Below, one piece after another: positions 47,388 to 59,190 of a stretch of DNA of 64,000 nt. The translations under genes were made by a program, and so were the position numbers. Numbering within the stretch: the stretch's first letter is position 1; each line of letters starts with the position of its first letter. The DNA is from Siphonodentalium dalli (lineage: Eukaryota; Mollusca; Scaphopoda; Gadilida; Siphonodentaliidae), in the NCBI GenBank assembly GCA_032622095.1, contig CP136061.1:221187148-221251147 (forward strand). The letters run 5' to 3'. The notes beneath the pieces are model-generated. The model did no database searches. It saw nothing but the letters and a program-made list of their open reading frames with translations, and was not told where the DNA came from.

Positions 47388-50232
47388 CTAGCAGGGTTAC
47401 CCGGCGTTGCCCAGGTTAATGTATGCTGTGGATATTTGTTGGGAATAGAGAATGCTCTTGCTTAAAGTGTTATACCTTTTCTCATAAATTGTATATTCAA
47501 ATAGCATCACAAAACATGATTATTACAGTCATGGAATATAAGTAGTGGCCCACCTTGTCAATTGTCATTCTGTTTATCGCGATTAATCCGTTCCACCAAT
47601 AATGAAGTATTTATTTATTTACAACTGCGTATACATTAGAAGTTATAATATGATACATGAACATCATAAACACATTGGTTCGATAAAAGATGATAATTGG
47701 GTTTTACATATTGAGATGTATCAATCAATCTAGTGGGTTGGACTAAGATCTCGAGGACACCTGGCTATCATATCTCCATGAAGATACAGATGTTTCAAAG
47801 AAATTTCCAGGTGCTCCTCTGTTCATGGTGCTATATATTGGCTAAATATTCTTAGTTTAAACGAAATGTTGCTGCGCAGATATATCAGCTACATGTGCCA
47901 GGCACAGAGCGAGATTTTGAGTTGTTTATGTCAGTCGATGAGTCTGTACTAAAACCCTTGTCAGATGTCAGTATTGGTAGGATCCTGAAAAGTCTTGTGC
48001 TACTAACTGCATTTTCTTGTATATCAGAAGAAACTATATTTGACTGCACACTGTGACCACTATTTTTGAACAGGCCTTCCACATCTCTTGACAAATTGTA
48101 ACTTTTTGTGGAAACTGTATTGAATGGAACAGACTAAATTTTTTTATTATCTATATGCAATCCTCTGACGGTTCGAGGTATCTCAGTTTGCACGAATATA
48201 TGTATCTCTTCAATAGAATGATAAATATACGTTTAATGCTTCTTCTAGTTATCTCTTTTTGCTAGCTCATTGTGTGAATGCCTTGATTGCCATTCCCATA
48301 TAAATATGACTGTTAAGAAGATACAATTGTTCAAGTGACTTATGTGGCCATAATGTGGGTCACCATATGTCGGGATTGTGAAATGTGAACGCCCAACTAC
48401 TTAAAATGATATGGAGATGGCCTGGTGACTGTATATAACTTATATGTGGATATCGGCGAATAGCAATCTTATCAATGATAGTGCATATCCGCTCGCCATC
48501 CGTGACGCAAACGACACCAAATGTGATTTAATTCATGGTATATCATTAGAGAAAAACGTGTATGAATTTGGTGGAATTTGGTTTATTAAATCAATTGTTG
48601 ATGCAACGCTGACTCGAACAACGCCATATATTGCGAAGGTGATATTATGTATTCGTTTGGTGGAAATCAGCGACAAAACTATTTCACCATATTTTTTTTA
48701 TTTTCCCTCCCACCAACAGCGTCATTTTAGAAAATTTTAACCCGCACCATTATCTTCCTTGTAAAAAGTTACCCCTCTTAGAATGCCTTGGTGCCATCTC
48801 GATTGTACAGCGTGAAGTTATATATAGAACGCACACAGACAGACAAAAAGACAGACAGACAGCACGATTTTATTTCTTGTATCATTTGAGAAGAACGTGT
48901 CTGAATTTGATGGTAATTGGTACTAAAAATATTTTGTATCAATTTTGGTGACCCTCCCGTCCATATTTCGGACTCAAGCTGTACACACTAAGACTCATTA
49001 TAGATTAGAGATGCATATATATGAAATTGGTGAAAATTGGCGAGTATACAAATTCGTATCAAATTTAAGGTCCCCATATCTCTCACCCATAGGGTACCAA
49101 TTTGGTATATCTAAACCACACGATAAGATTCCTCGTATCACGGAGAAGAATATGTATCAATCTGGTGGAAATCGGCACTAAACATATAAATATAATTTTT
49201 TGTGTCCCTCATCTCTATACACCACTGACTCGAATGGCTCCACTTGTGACATCCTTAAACCACACGATTACACTCCTGATATCATGGAGATGATTGTTTA
49301 TAAGTTTGGTGATAATCGGCGACTAAACAATTTTTTTTTATCAAATTTGGTGCCAATCCCTCCCCTCTCCATCTCTCACCCAAATAGCACCACTATGGTG
49401 TCTTTAAATCACGATTAGATTCCTCGTATCATGGATAAGAACGTGTATCAATTTGGTGGAAATTGGCGCTAAAAAAAATTGTGCATCAATTTTGGTGCCC
49501 CTGTCCCTTTCAATGCAACCCTGGCTCGAATGAGGCCGCATTTGACAGATAAAAGCCACATCATTAGACTCCTCATACCATGGGGATGATTTTGTATAAG
49601 TGTGGTGGCAATCGGCGACTTATTATTAAATTTAGTGCCCACCCTTCCCAATCTCTCATTCAAAAACAACAATTTGGCGTTGTTAAATCGCACAATTAGA
49701 TTCCTTGTAGAAGATATATATCAATTTGGTGGAAATCGGCGCTAAAATAAGTTTTTATCAATTTTGGTGCCCCTCTCCCCTTCCGTTCATCCCTGTCTCA
49801 AACGACGCCACTTTTGACATATTTAAACCACACCGTTGGATTCTTCATATCATGGGGATGATTATATGTAAGTTTCGTGGGAATCGGCGACAGAAAAACA
49901 AATCTGCCCCCCCCCTTCCGGGCACCCCTGACGCGAACGGCGCGACATTTGCCATATTTAAACCACGCCATTAGATTCCTCATATTATGGGGATGATTAT
50001 ATATAAGTTTGGTGGCAATCGGCGACATTTTTTTTCTTCTGCCCCTCCCCTTTTCTGCCCCTGACAACAACGTCGTCACTTTAGAAAATTCTAACCCAGA
50101 CCATTATCTTTCTCGTAAAAAGCTACTCCTAGTATACCCCTTTGGGATCATCTAGATGGTCCCCTGTGAATTTCTATAGAACACAGACAGACAGACAGAC
50201 AGACAGACATTCGCAAATATAGATATAGAAGA
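47388..50232 (-). mobile_element. Complete non-autonomous Helitron, 2,845 bp
   Basis: On the minus strand it starts TCTTCTATATCTATATTTGC followed by a CTGT run. It ends CCTGGGCAACGCCGGG (hairpin) then TAACCCTGCTAG. It lies exactly between A (47387) and T (50233), with no target duplication. The same A|T is intact at 44097|44098. The interior has a tandem array (48480-50080) and no Rep, helicase or other recognisable gene. Family ends are typical of animal Helitrons. Confidence 0.92.
48480..50080. repeat. Tandem repeat inside the Helitron, about 125-150 bp unit
   Basis: The phrase TTTGGTGGAAATCGGCG and variants recurs near 49158, 49302, 49448, 49597, 49721, 49873 and 50007, with more diverged copies before 49100. 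It alternates with AATTTTGGTGCCCCTC and CATATTTAAACCACAC. A block at 48722-48866 ending in an ACAGACAG run is also repeated near 50075-50210. Confidence 0.8.
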
Positions 50233-50345
50233 TACATTGGCCTAACAATATTTACCTTGACCTTGTAAGCCAGTGCATTAGTTATCTTATATATGAGAGG
50301 CTCCATGCGGGAGACGAGAAATTGAACAATTTAAGTGACATATAA
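50233..50345. mobile_element. Right part of the split TTAA-type MITE
   Basis: It resumes at TACATTGGCCTAACAAT and corresponds to 44098-44210 of copy 1. Confidence 0.7.
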
Positions 50346-50885
50346 AGCATATATTGCACCTAGGTGTTGGGGTAGATTATTTGAACACTAACGGTAATGG
50401 CAATTTTTTTCAAAAACTAAATCTTTCAGAAAAATAGAAAATAAGTTACATTTTCATACTGGTTTATTTTCTTGGAACGATATTGTTGGATCAAACTCAA
50501 TCATTTAAAAAAATACCTGGTTTTCAAGTTTTCCTGCCATTATTTAACTAATTAACCAATGAGTGTTTTCGGTCACAATGATAGCCTTCAGTATTTGTGG
50601 TTTGCAACTGCAGAAATTTAGAAATATTTGTTCTATGAGAAAAATGTCACCTGTAATGAATTAACCCCCTTTGCAATCTACATATTGTTCAGAAAGTGGT
50701 CAAGTTTACTATAAATGCAAATTAATAATCTGAAGTCTTTCGAAGTTTCGAATTTGTAGCTGTGAGGATCTGAAAATGTTAGGGTTAGTGTGAAACAATT
50801 GGTCACATCAGCGCCATCATGCATGTGTTATAATAAATAGCTATCCAAGGGGGTTATCACGTGACCTTGAAAATAATAAAATAAT

Positions 50886-51260
50886 CAGGGGCGCCGGAAG
50901 CATCCAATGGCAGAGCATACAAAAAGGGCACTTTTCCGCAAAAAAGGGCATTTTCTCCGCAAACTCGGGAAAATAACCATAAATTCATTGTGGCAAAAAT
51001 CCATATTTTAAAGGTATTTGTCGGTTTTTATGGCCGTTTTGTGATAAAATTGACAAAAAAATAATATTCCTTGTGAAATTGGTGGTATTTGAACCAAAAA
51101 AGTCACATTTTGCTATAAAAATACGAGATTAAACACACAAAAATCATTTTCTGTCTCCAGAAAAGGGGCAAGTCCTGCCCCCGCTCGCCCCCCCCTTGGT
51201 CAAGGGCAGGGGGGGGGGGGTCAGCTGCCCCCTCTGCCGCCCCTCTTCCGGCGCCCCAAG
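50886..51260. mobile_element. hAT-like MITE present only in copy 2
   Basis: About 375 bp. The left terminus is CAGGGGCGCCGGAAG and the right is its complement with small changes (CTTCCGGCGCCCCAAG). The paralogous empty site is near 44750-44765. Flanks share TTGAAAAT and TTGAAATT, compatible with a diverged 8-bp target duplication. The interior includes G12 at 51209-51220. CAGGGG-type ends with 8-bp duplications are typical of hAT elements. Confidence 0.78.
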
Positions 51261-51305
51261 TTGAAATTAACATGTGTCTTTGGGTAATATGATCTCGAAT
51301 AACAA

Positions 51306-51406
51306 TCAAGCGATCAATCATGTTTATTTGTACGGTACACCATAAATGGTCAAATGTACATGAACACAGAATAACAAGACAAAATGGACGGATTATACAT
51401 GAAACA
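51306..51406 (-). mobile_element. 5'-truncated LINE tail (CR1/L2-like), copy 2 only
   Basis: A 101-bp insertion bounded by identical 8-bp direct repeats, AATAACAA, at 51298-51305 and 51407-51414. Copy 1 has a single AATAACAA followed by GCACGG near 44805. Read on the minus strand it ends GTACAAATAAACATGATTG then ATCGCTTGA, resembling the AATAAA plus TGAT-repeat 3' ends of CR1/L2-type LINEs. There are no terminal inverted repeats. Confidence 0.6.
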
Positions 51407-51699
51407 AATAACAAGCATGATGTGTCTTATCAGTGCGAACAGGCGCCTTGTTTCGATTAGGGCTGATACATGGTCAGTGCCATGTGGTTTGTGTCCGGAC
51501 CTTCGTTACAATTATCATAGAAATTATAGATTATTAGAGCTTAGTTACTTCTGATTAACACGACGGTTCTGTTCGTGGCGTTCAGTAATTTGAAATTGGA
51601 TACACATTCCAGGGGATATATACCATGGGTGTGGCTTCAACTCATCATTGATATCTTTTAAAGATACATGTATCGGGAGTGCTCGGGCAACGAACTTGT

Positions 51700-53190
51700 G
51701 ACCACAAAATGACCCCATGGATTTTATAGCTCAATCTAATTTGCCACGCACAATCAGTGATTTCAGGCGGTTCCGATTGTTGACGAAGTTTTCCGAACGT
51801 GGGCGAGGTTTTCCGATTTATCCAATAAGTTCACAGTTGTCGTGCCTGTCCAGGAATCAGATTGTATACAATTATGCTATTATGTCTTGCGCGCTTTCCG
51901 AGAAAACGAAAAACAAAAGCAAGCTTCCAGCGACGACGGTGAAGCCAATTTCCTATCTTTGGCGAGACTGCATGCATGGACAAGACATTTGAGTCAGACT
52001 GAAGACACGTGTTCAATGTCCCGCAGAGAGGCGCCGGAAGGCAGATAATCTGTTGGAGTAGAAACCTTTAGATTTTTAATAGGACTTGGAAGTGTTTTGA
52101 GGTTTTTCGATTAATGACGAGGTTTCCACTTTTCGGATTGTTGACGAGGTTTCCCGATTGGCCCAAACGGTCTGATTCCATTCCGAATAATTGTAGGTGG
52201 CAATAATGAATTAGGTTTTAAGAGTCTTGTGCCGTTTGGCAATGCCAAGAAAACGATACACCGAAGCGGTGGTGCAGTGCGTATATACATGGATGTTTTA
52301 TTGACTGAAGCCAATTTCCTAACCAATGCACGCCGAGGCTGAATGTCAATGGGACATAGACTTTGAGTCAGACTTGAGACGTGTTTTCAATGGTCCTTCA
52401 TAGAGCACCGAAAGGCAGATAATCTGTTGGAGTGTTGGTTAAAACCTTTATATTGAATACGGCATCATGGTTTTGATGTTTTTCGATTGGTGACGAGGTT
52501 TCTCGATTGGCCCGGTTTTGTAGGTTATTTATTTGAGCCGTTTTGGAAATATGACACGAAAAGGAAACACAGACGCCGTGCGTAACGATGTATAAACTGA
52601 AGCCAATTTCGAACTTAGGCGATACTGCAAATGGACATCATGTGTAATTTGCGATCAGTCAGTCTATATATATATAGAGATGCGTGTTCAATGGCGCTTT
52701 ATAGAGTGGTGCAGGAATGTAATCTTTTATATTTTAAATGAATGAACTGTGTTGTGATTTTTCCACCGCATTTTTGACGAGGTTTCCCAACTTTTTTTCC
52801 GATTGTTGACGAAGACCGGTTTTCCGAATGGCCAAAAAAAAAAAACAAAAAAAAAAAACAACGGCACACACTCGCTGATTCCGTTCTGCATTATTGTTTT
52901 GGTTGGCATTATAATGAATTAGGTTTTATAAGTGTCTTGTGTCGTTTTGGCGTATTGCAGAAAAATTGGCATACACCACAGTGCATGGTGCAGTGTGTAC
53001 ATGGATATTTTATAGACTGAACTGATGCCAATTTCATAACTTAGGCGCGCGTCTGTCAATGCATGGACTTGGAATTAGAGTCAGACCTGAGGCACGCGAT
53101 CAATGGTCCTCCATATAGGGGCACCGGAAGGAATACAATATGTTGGAGTGGCGGGTGAAACCTTTATATTGAATAGGACATGTAACCCGA
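51700..53190. repeat. Degenerate tandem repeat, about 290-420 bp unit
   Basis: CTGAAGCCAATTTCCTA-type phrases occur near 51938, 52305, 52597 and 53019. TGACGAGGTTTCCCGATTGG-type phrases occur near 52117, 52143, 52490 and 52775. AGGCAGATAATCTGTTGGAG also recurs. Copy 1 of the duplication holds only the first part (45150-45663). Minus-strand frames with PNSLLPPTIIRNGIR at 45383-45664 and 52111-52326 derive from this repeat. I recognise no protein family. Confidence 0.7.
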
Positions 53191-53535
53191 CGTGATATGT
53201 TTAGGCTGTTACATGAGATAATAGTCCGGAATGTCTAGGGGCGGAAGACAAACAATTACCGTATACATGTGCATGCATGGAATTGACAAATTATCTCCAC
53301 GACTGTTCTCGTGTCCATTAAATTGGTTTGATACCGAGATATATTCACTGCACGGACGCATCCTGCAAGGACTAGGCTGGAAGTTGTCCGTGGGAGGGGT
53401 GAAATGTCCAACCTAACACCCCTATATAATTTTTTAAAAATTGACTTGGATCGATAGTAGTTAATTTTTCGACTTTTGGTATAAAAATAACAAATATCAC
53501 ACCAAATTGTAATATCGAACTATCAGAATTTGAGG
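53191..53535. other. Non-coding spacer
   Basis: Nothing recognised. Confidence 0.4.
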
Positions 53536-53725
53536 TTAACCTTCCATGACTGGAGCTTCCTGAAATTTTGCGAAAACAATATGGAGCCTCGCATTTGTTA
53601 GAGAATGCATTGCGTAACACTATTTACCTTGACATTGTAAGCCAGTGCTTTCTCTTCTCTTATATATATGTGTGTCTCCCATATATGGGAGACTCGTATA
53701 TATAAGTGAATGCACTGGCACTGCA
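53536..53725. mobile_element. Truncated TTAA-type MITE (family of 1224-1484)
   Basis: TTAA at 53536 is followed by CCTTCCATGACTGGAGC, then the family interior with CTTGACATTGTAAGCCAGTG and TATAAGTGAATGCACTGGCA. No right TTAA border is found. Confidence 0.75.
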
Positions 53726-54902
53726 ATTCCAATAAGAACAAAACAATTTTCGTGGCACTCAGTTTTTAATGCATGTTTCAACTATATATATATATTACCC
53801 ACAAAAAAAAATCAAAAAAAAATTCAAGAGAAACATCTGCAAGTGTTAAACAAAGTTATTTCACTCAACTGTCTTTTAAAACTAAGATTTCCAGTAAACA
53901 AATGAAACAATGTTCTAAACATAGCTTTAATTTCTGTCCAGGTTCATATAACATAATCGGAAAAATAATATTTCCTAGTGCGGATAGAAGCTCATGTTGC
54001 TCATTTCTCTGGCTCAAAGATGGTATTTTTTAGCCCAAAATATATACAGAAAGTTCAGAGAAGAGATACAACAACTTTAAATATACGTTTAGGGTTAACT
54101 TTAGAATCGCTTGATACACGCCATATGCTGGAAGTTAATCATTCACTTTATTCTAGCTTATTTATCTTGCATTACTGTACGACAGACCAAATCTCGTTGA
54201 TAACATGATTGTACGGGAATTTGTGTCCTGCTGACATACATATTTGCTGCAATCTTCGACAAACTGTCAATTCCTCTTAAAATAATCGCCGATAATTGTA
54301 TACCAAACACGGCAGTTCTGTCCAGTGGGAGTACGCTATTTGATGGTACGTAATCGTTTATCGACTTCCGCTAACGAGGGACACTCCGCAAATGAGATCA
54401 GTAGGATATTTAGTTAACCCTTCGACACATATTTAGGCAATCACAAGAGAATGGTCGGGTCAACCGCCTACTTCAATTCCATGATTATGACTTGTACAAT
54501 GATTTGAACAACACGACAATGCCAGCATTTGACCTCATGCCCAATTTGAGTACCACCCAGAGCATTCGAAACCCCAAATCAAGCTGCATTATCATAGCTG
54601 CATATATCGTCTACACCCCACTCTCTTCACACCCACCCACACACAATTAATACCATACACTATATTTAGAATTCATCATATATGTTTCAAGAACTTGACC
54701 TACAAAACCCAGTCTGTGCACCCTGCATGTTATTCTATTAAAATATGTTTAAAAACTGCTGCATCTCTTGCCTTGTATTTTTTAAATATAGATTCGGGTC
54801 ATGTTAAATGATAACTATACTTTGAGATCGAAATTCCAGACGAGCTTCTCTCCCTACAGGAAATTCTTTATTTCCAAAACCGTTTCCCCTAATACGCCTT
54901 AT
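53726..54902. other. Non-coding stretch
   Basis: AT-rich DNA. Frames near 53645-54208 are short and overlap each other. A TTAACCCTTCGACAC phrase at 54414 resembles the start of TTAA-type elements, but no second end is visible. Confidence 0.45.
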
Positions 54903-55109
54903 CACTGAGTCCGGGCCATATTGGACCCAACCAACATTCCGTTTTTTAGTGCTGCATGTCAGAGTTCAGAGTAGCATTCCATATATATAATTCATGAATA
55001 TTAAAAAGCTCCATATATATGGATTGCTAATCAAGAACTTTACCTGCGTGTATATAGCACTAAAACGAAACGGGGCTGGATAGATCGAATAAGCCCGCGA
55101 CTCATTGAC
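54903..55109. mobile_element. Diverged foldback MITE (family of 30235-30458)
   Basis: The left end CACTGAGTCCGGGCCATATTGG and the right end GCCCGCGACTCATTGAC are imperfect inverses. The centre shares CATTCCATATATATAATTCA and AAAAGCTCCATATATATGG with the first copy. Confidence 0.65.
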
Positions 55110-55320
55110 AAGGAGTATTGGGACAGAACATGTGACTATTAATAGAACAATGTTTTTTCCGATTTAAAAATCTTTTACAGACATTTTAAAGTGAAATATG
55201 TGTAGTACAAGATGGTTCTCTTGTATTTTGTGGGAATGATAATGCATACATGCCTCAAAACAAGTTTCCTAGAATGTGGTTGTTGGAAGTGGTGCCGGGA
55301 AGAGATAGAGCATCTTTAAA
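55110..55320. other. Spacer
   Basis: Nothing recognised. Confidence 0.35.
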
Positions 55321-57874
55321 TCAAAATCAACCTCGTCTTCAGTGGACCAATCCATAGCTCAAGATCATGACAAAATAAGCCTCGTCTTCAGTGGACCAAT
55401 CGATGGCTCAAGATCATGATCAAAATCAGCCTCGTCTTCAGTGGTCCAATTCATAGCTCAAGATCGTGATCAAAATCAACCTCGTCTTTAGTGGACCATC
55501 CATAGCTCAAGATCATGATCAAAATCAGCCTCGTCTTCAGTGGTCCAATTCATAGCTCAAGATCATGATCAAAATCAACCTCGTCTTTAGTGGACCAATC
55601 CATAGCTCAAGATCATGATCAAAATCAACCTTGTCTTTAGTGAACCAATCCATATATAGCTCATGATCATGATCAAAATCAGCCTCGTCTTCAGTGGACC
55701 AACTGATGGCTCAAGATCCATATATTGCTCATGATCATGATCAAAATCAACCTCTCTTCAGTGGACCAATGGATGTTCAATTAATATCATGATCAAAATC
55801 AACATCGTCTTCAGTGGTCCAATCCATAGCTCACGATCAGATCAAAATCAACATCGTCTTCAGTGGACCAATCCATAGCTCAAGATCATGATCAGAATCA
55901 ACCTTGTCTTCAGTGGACCAATCCATAGCTCACGATCATGATCAAAATCAACCACTCTTCAGTGGACCAATCCATAGCTCAAGATCATCATCAAAATCAA
56001 CCACTCTTCAGTGGACCAACTGATGGCTCAAGATCATGATCAAAATCAACCTCGTCTTCAGTGGACCAATCCATAGCTCAAGATCATCATCAAAATCAAC
56101 CTCGTCTTCAGTGGACCAAACATAGCTCAAGATCATCATCAAAATCAACATCGTCTTCAGTGGACAAATCGATGTTCAATTAATATCATGATCAAAATCA
56201 ACATCGTCTTCAGTGGTCCAATCCATAGATCAAGATCATGATCAGAATCAACCTCGTCTTCAGTGGACCAATCCATAGCCCAAGATCATGATTAAAATCA
56301 ACATCGTCTTCAGTGGACCAATCCATAGCTCAAGATCATGATCAGAATCAACCTCGTCTTCAGTGGACCAATCCATAGCTCAAGATCATCATCAAAATCA
56401 ACCTCGTCTTCAGTGGACCAACTGATGGCTCAAGATCATGATCAAAATCAACCTCGTCTTCAGTGGTCCAATTGATAGCTCAAGATCATGATCAAAACCA
56501 ACATCGTCTTCAGTTGTCCAATCCATAGCTCAAGATCATCATCAAAATCAACCTCGTCTTCAGTGGACCAATCGATGTTCAATTAATATCATGATCAAAA
56601 TCAACCTCGTCTTCAGTGGACCAATCCATAGCTCAAGATCATCATCAAAATCAACATCGTCTTCAGTGGACAAATCGATGTTCAATTAATATCATTATCA
56701 AAATCAACATCGTCTTCAGTGGTCCAATCCATAGCTCAAGATCCTCACGATCAGAATCAACCTCGTCTTCAGTGGTCCAATCCATAGCTCAAGATCATGA
56801 TCAAAATCAACATCGTCTTCAGTTGTCCAATCCATAGCTCAAGATCATTATCAGAATCAACCTCGTCTTCAGTGGACCAACTGATGGCTCAAGATCATGA
56901 TCAAAATCAACCTCGTCTTCAGTGCATGGTCCAATCCATAGCTCAAGGTCATAATCAAAATCAACATCGTCTTCAGTTGTCCAATACATAGCTCAAGATC
57001 ATGATCAAAATCAACATCGTCTTCAGTGGACCAACTGATGGCTCAAGATCATGATCAAAATCAACCTCTCTGCAGTGCATGGTCCAATCCATAGCTCAAG
57101 ATCATCATCAAAATCAACCTCGTCTTCAGTGGACCAATCGATGTTCAATTAATATCATGATCAAAATCAACCTCGTCTTCAGTGGACCAATCCATAGCTC
57201 AAGATCATCATCAAAATCAACATCGTCTTCAGTGGACAAATCGATGTTCAATTAATATCATTATCAAAATCAACATCGTCTTCAGTGGTCCAATCCATAG
57301 CTCAAGATCCTCACGATCAGAATCAACCTCGTCTTCAGTGGTCCAATCCATAGCTCAAGATCATGATCAAAATCAACATCGTCTTCAGTTGTCCAATCCA
57401 TAGCTCAAGATCATTATCAGAATCAACCTCGTCTTCAGTGGACCAACTGATGGCTCAAGATCATGATCAAAATCAACCTCGTCTTCAGTGCATGGTCCAA
57501 TCCATAGCTCAAGGTCATAATCAAAATCAACATCGTCTTCAGTTGTCCAATACATAGCTCAAGATCATGATCAAAATCAACATCGTCTTCAGTGGACCAA
57601 CTGATGGCTCAAGATCATGATCAAAATCAACCTCTCTGCAGTGCATGGTCCAATCCATAGCTCAAGATCGTCATCAAAATCAGCCTCGTCATCAGTGGTC
57701 CAATTCATAGCTCAAGATCATGATCAAAATCAACCTCGTCTTTAGTGGACCAACTGATGGCTCAAGATCATGATCAAAATCAACCTCTCTTCAGTGGACC
57801 AATGGATGTTCAATTAATATCATGATCAGAATCAACCTCGTCTTCAGTGGACAAATCGATGACTCAAGATCATG
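55321..57874. repeat. Minisatellite, 50-bp unit, about 50 copies
   Basis: The unit contains CTCAAGATCATGATCAAAA, TCAACCTCGTCTTCAGTGG and ACCAATCCATAG, repeating about every 50 bp over 2.55 kb. Variant units (ACTGATGG, CGATGTTCAATTAATATC, shortened CCACTCTTCAG) are interspersed. The segment 56521-57086 appears repeated without change at 57087-57652. Frames here, including two identical 73-codon ones 566 bp apart, are translations of the array. Confidence 0.95.
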
Positions 57875-59190
57875 GGCTCTGTCTGAGGTAGATGTGAGGG
57901 AGTTGCATGACATTTGGAAGCGGAACAGATTGCTTTATACAATACAGTTGAAGTTATTGAAAGTTATTGAGGGACTATTCATGTGTTGTGAAAACTTGCT
58001 GAGGATAACTGGTTATATGCACAGCCCTTGAAATTTGCATTTTCTTCTGTATACGCGTCATTTCTGTAGAACTGCATTCAATTTTATTTGGACTTCTACA
58101 GCTTTTACCACGGTATTACTATTACCCGTATAGTTGATTCCGAAGGCTGCATGCCTGTACTGAAATGGTACTATAACCTTCATCAAAATGGCCAAAAAGG
58201 GTAATGAAGCGAAGAGCTAAAATACAAATATCAACCGGCCATTCAACAGGAGGGAGGGGTGCAAAAGGTATTTCAGAAACATTGAATTTTGAACTGGTTC
58301 AAGTGGCGGGGCGGGGCGGGTGCAGTTAGAAATATCAAGATGGTTTGATACACCCCCAACGGAGACCCTCTATAGCCACGTTCCTGACAGTCGGTCTCTT
58401 CTCACCACGAGCTGTATAGGGATGATATTCTAATATTACAGTTCCTGTCTCCTGTGGACACTGCATGGTGCATGTAACACCATGAGGTATATGTGTAGGA
58501 TTGGACGGGTGGCTATATTGCTTCGCCATCTCATTTCGTCTCAAACGTCTTTTCCGCGATGTATTTAACTGTTGAGATACAATTCACGGCGTGGGAGGAA
58601 GGATGCCTATACGATTGCGCAATTTATTTCGAACTGATATCGATTAGTATTATCGATCTGTATACTGAACTGATTTGTATCGACTCCGGTGGTCGATGCG
58701 GAATTAAATAGACGCTGAGTTAGCGTGTCTTACACTACGTCCACTCTGGTGGTCCCAATAAACTTATACCAAGTCACTCCACGAATCGAACTTTGAACAC
58801 TTACTTATGGCACGCTCATATCAGAATATATATATATATATATATAAAGCGAACCGAATTGATTTCCTGGTTCATTTCATCGCCGCGCATATAAAACGTA
58901 CTTCGTTGGCAAGTTAATGCCCTTTCGTGCATGCCGATATAGCACTTTTCGTTGAGGGAAGAAAAAGTGCAAGCTGTCGTCTGCATGCGTACCTCTGAAT
59001 ATAATGACATCAGCACTTTTTGTTGCCAGAAATTTAGTGGCAAGAGGCTCTATATATACGTTGGGGGTGTTCAGATTCGATTATCTAACCGCACCCCCTT
59101 GAACTATCCCAAAATTCGCCAGAAATTCCAATTGCAACCATTCGCTACCTTTTCGAAATTTCCGACCCGATCGACACCCTTTATATATTA
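57875..59190. other. Non-coding stretch
   Basis: A repeat fragment at 58330-58392 (ACGGAGACCCTCTATAGCCA) relates to 24567-24640. An AT run lies at 58829-58847. No gene is supported. Confidence 0.45.

Larger units (their letters stand above)
46231..52276. repeat. Segmental duplication, copy 2
   Basis: A repeat of 41850-45663 in direct orientation, starting immediately after a Helitron CTAG end. It is interrupted by a Helitron (47388-50232), a hAT-like MITE (50886-51260) and a LINE tail (51306-51406). It lacks the 1,022-bp TTAA insertion. Downstream of 52276 the degenerate repeat continues, whereas copy 1 stops. Confidence 0.9.

Noticed and set aside
54414-54430. A TTAA-type element start (TTAACCCTTCGACAC)
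   Set aside because: No inverse partner seen. It could be chance or a solo end.
56616-57557. Identical 73- and 64-codon frames repeated 566 bp apart
   Set aside because: They are minisatellite translations. The identity reflects the tandem block.
55321-57874. CRISPR-like array
   Set aside because: Units are contiguous with no unique spacers, and the genome is eukaryotic. It is a minisatellite.
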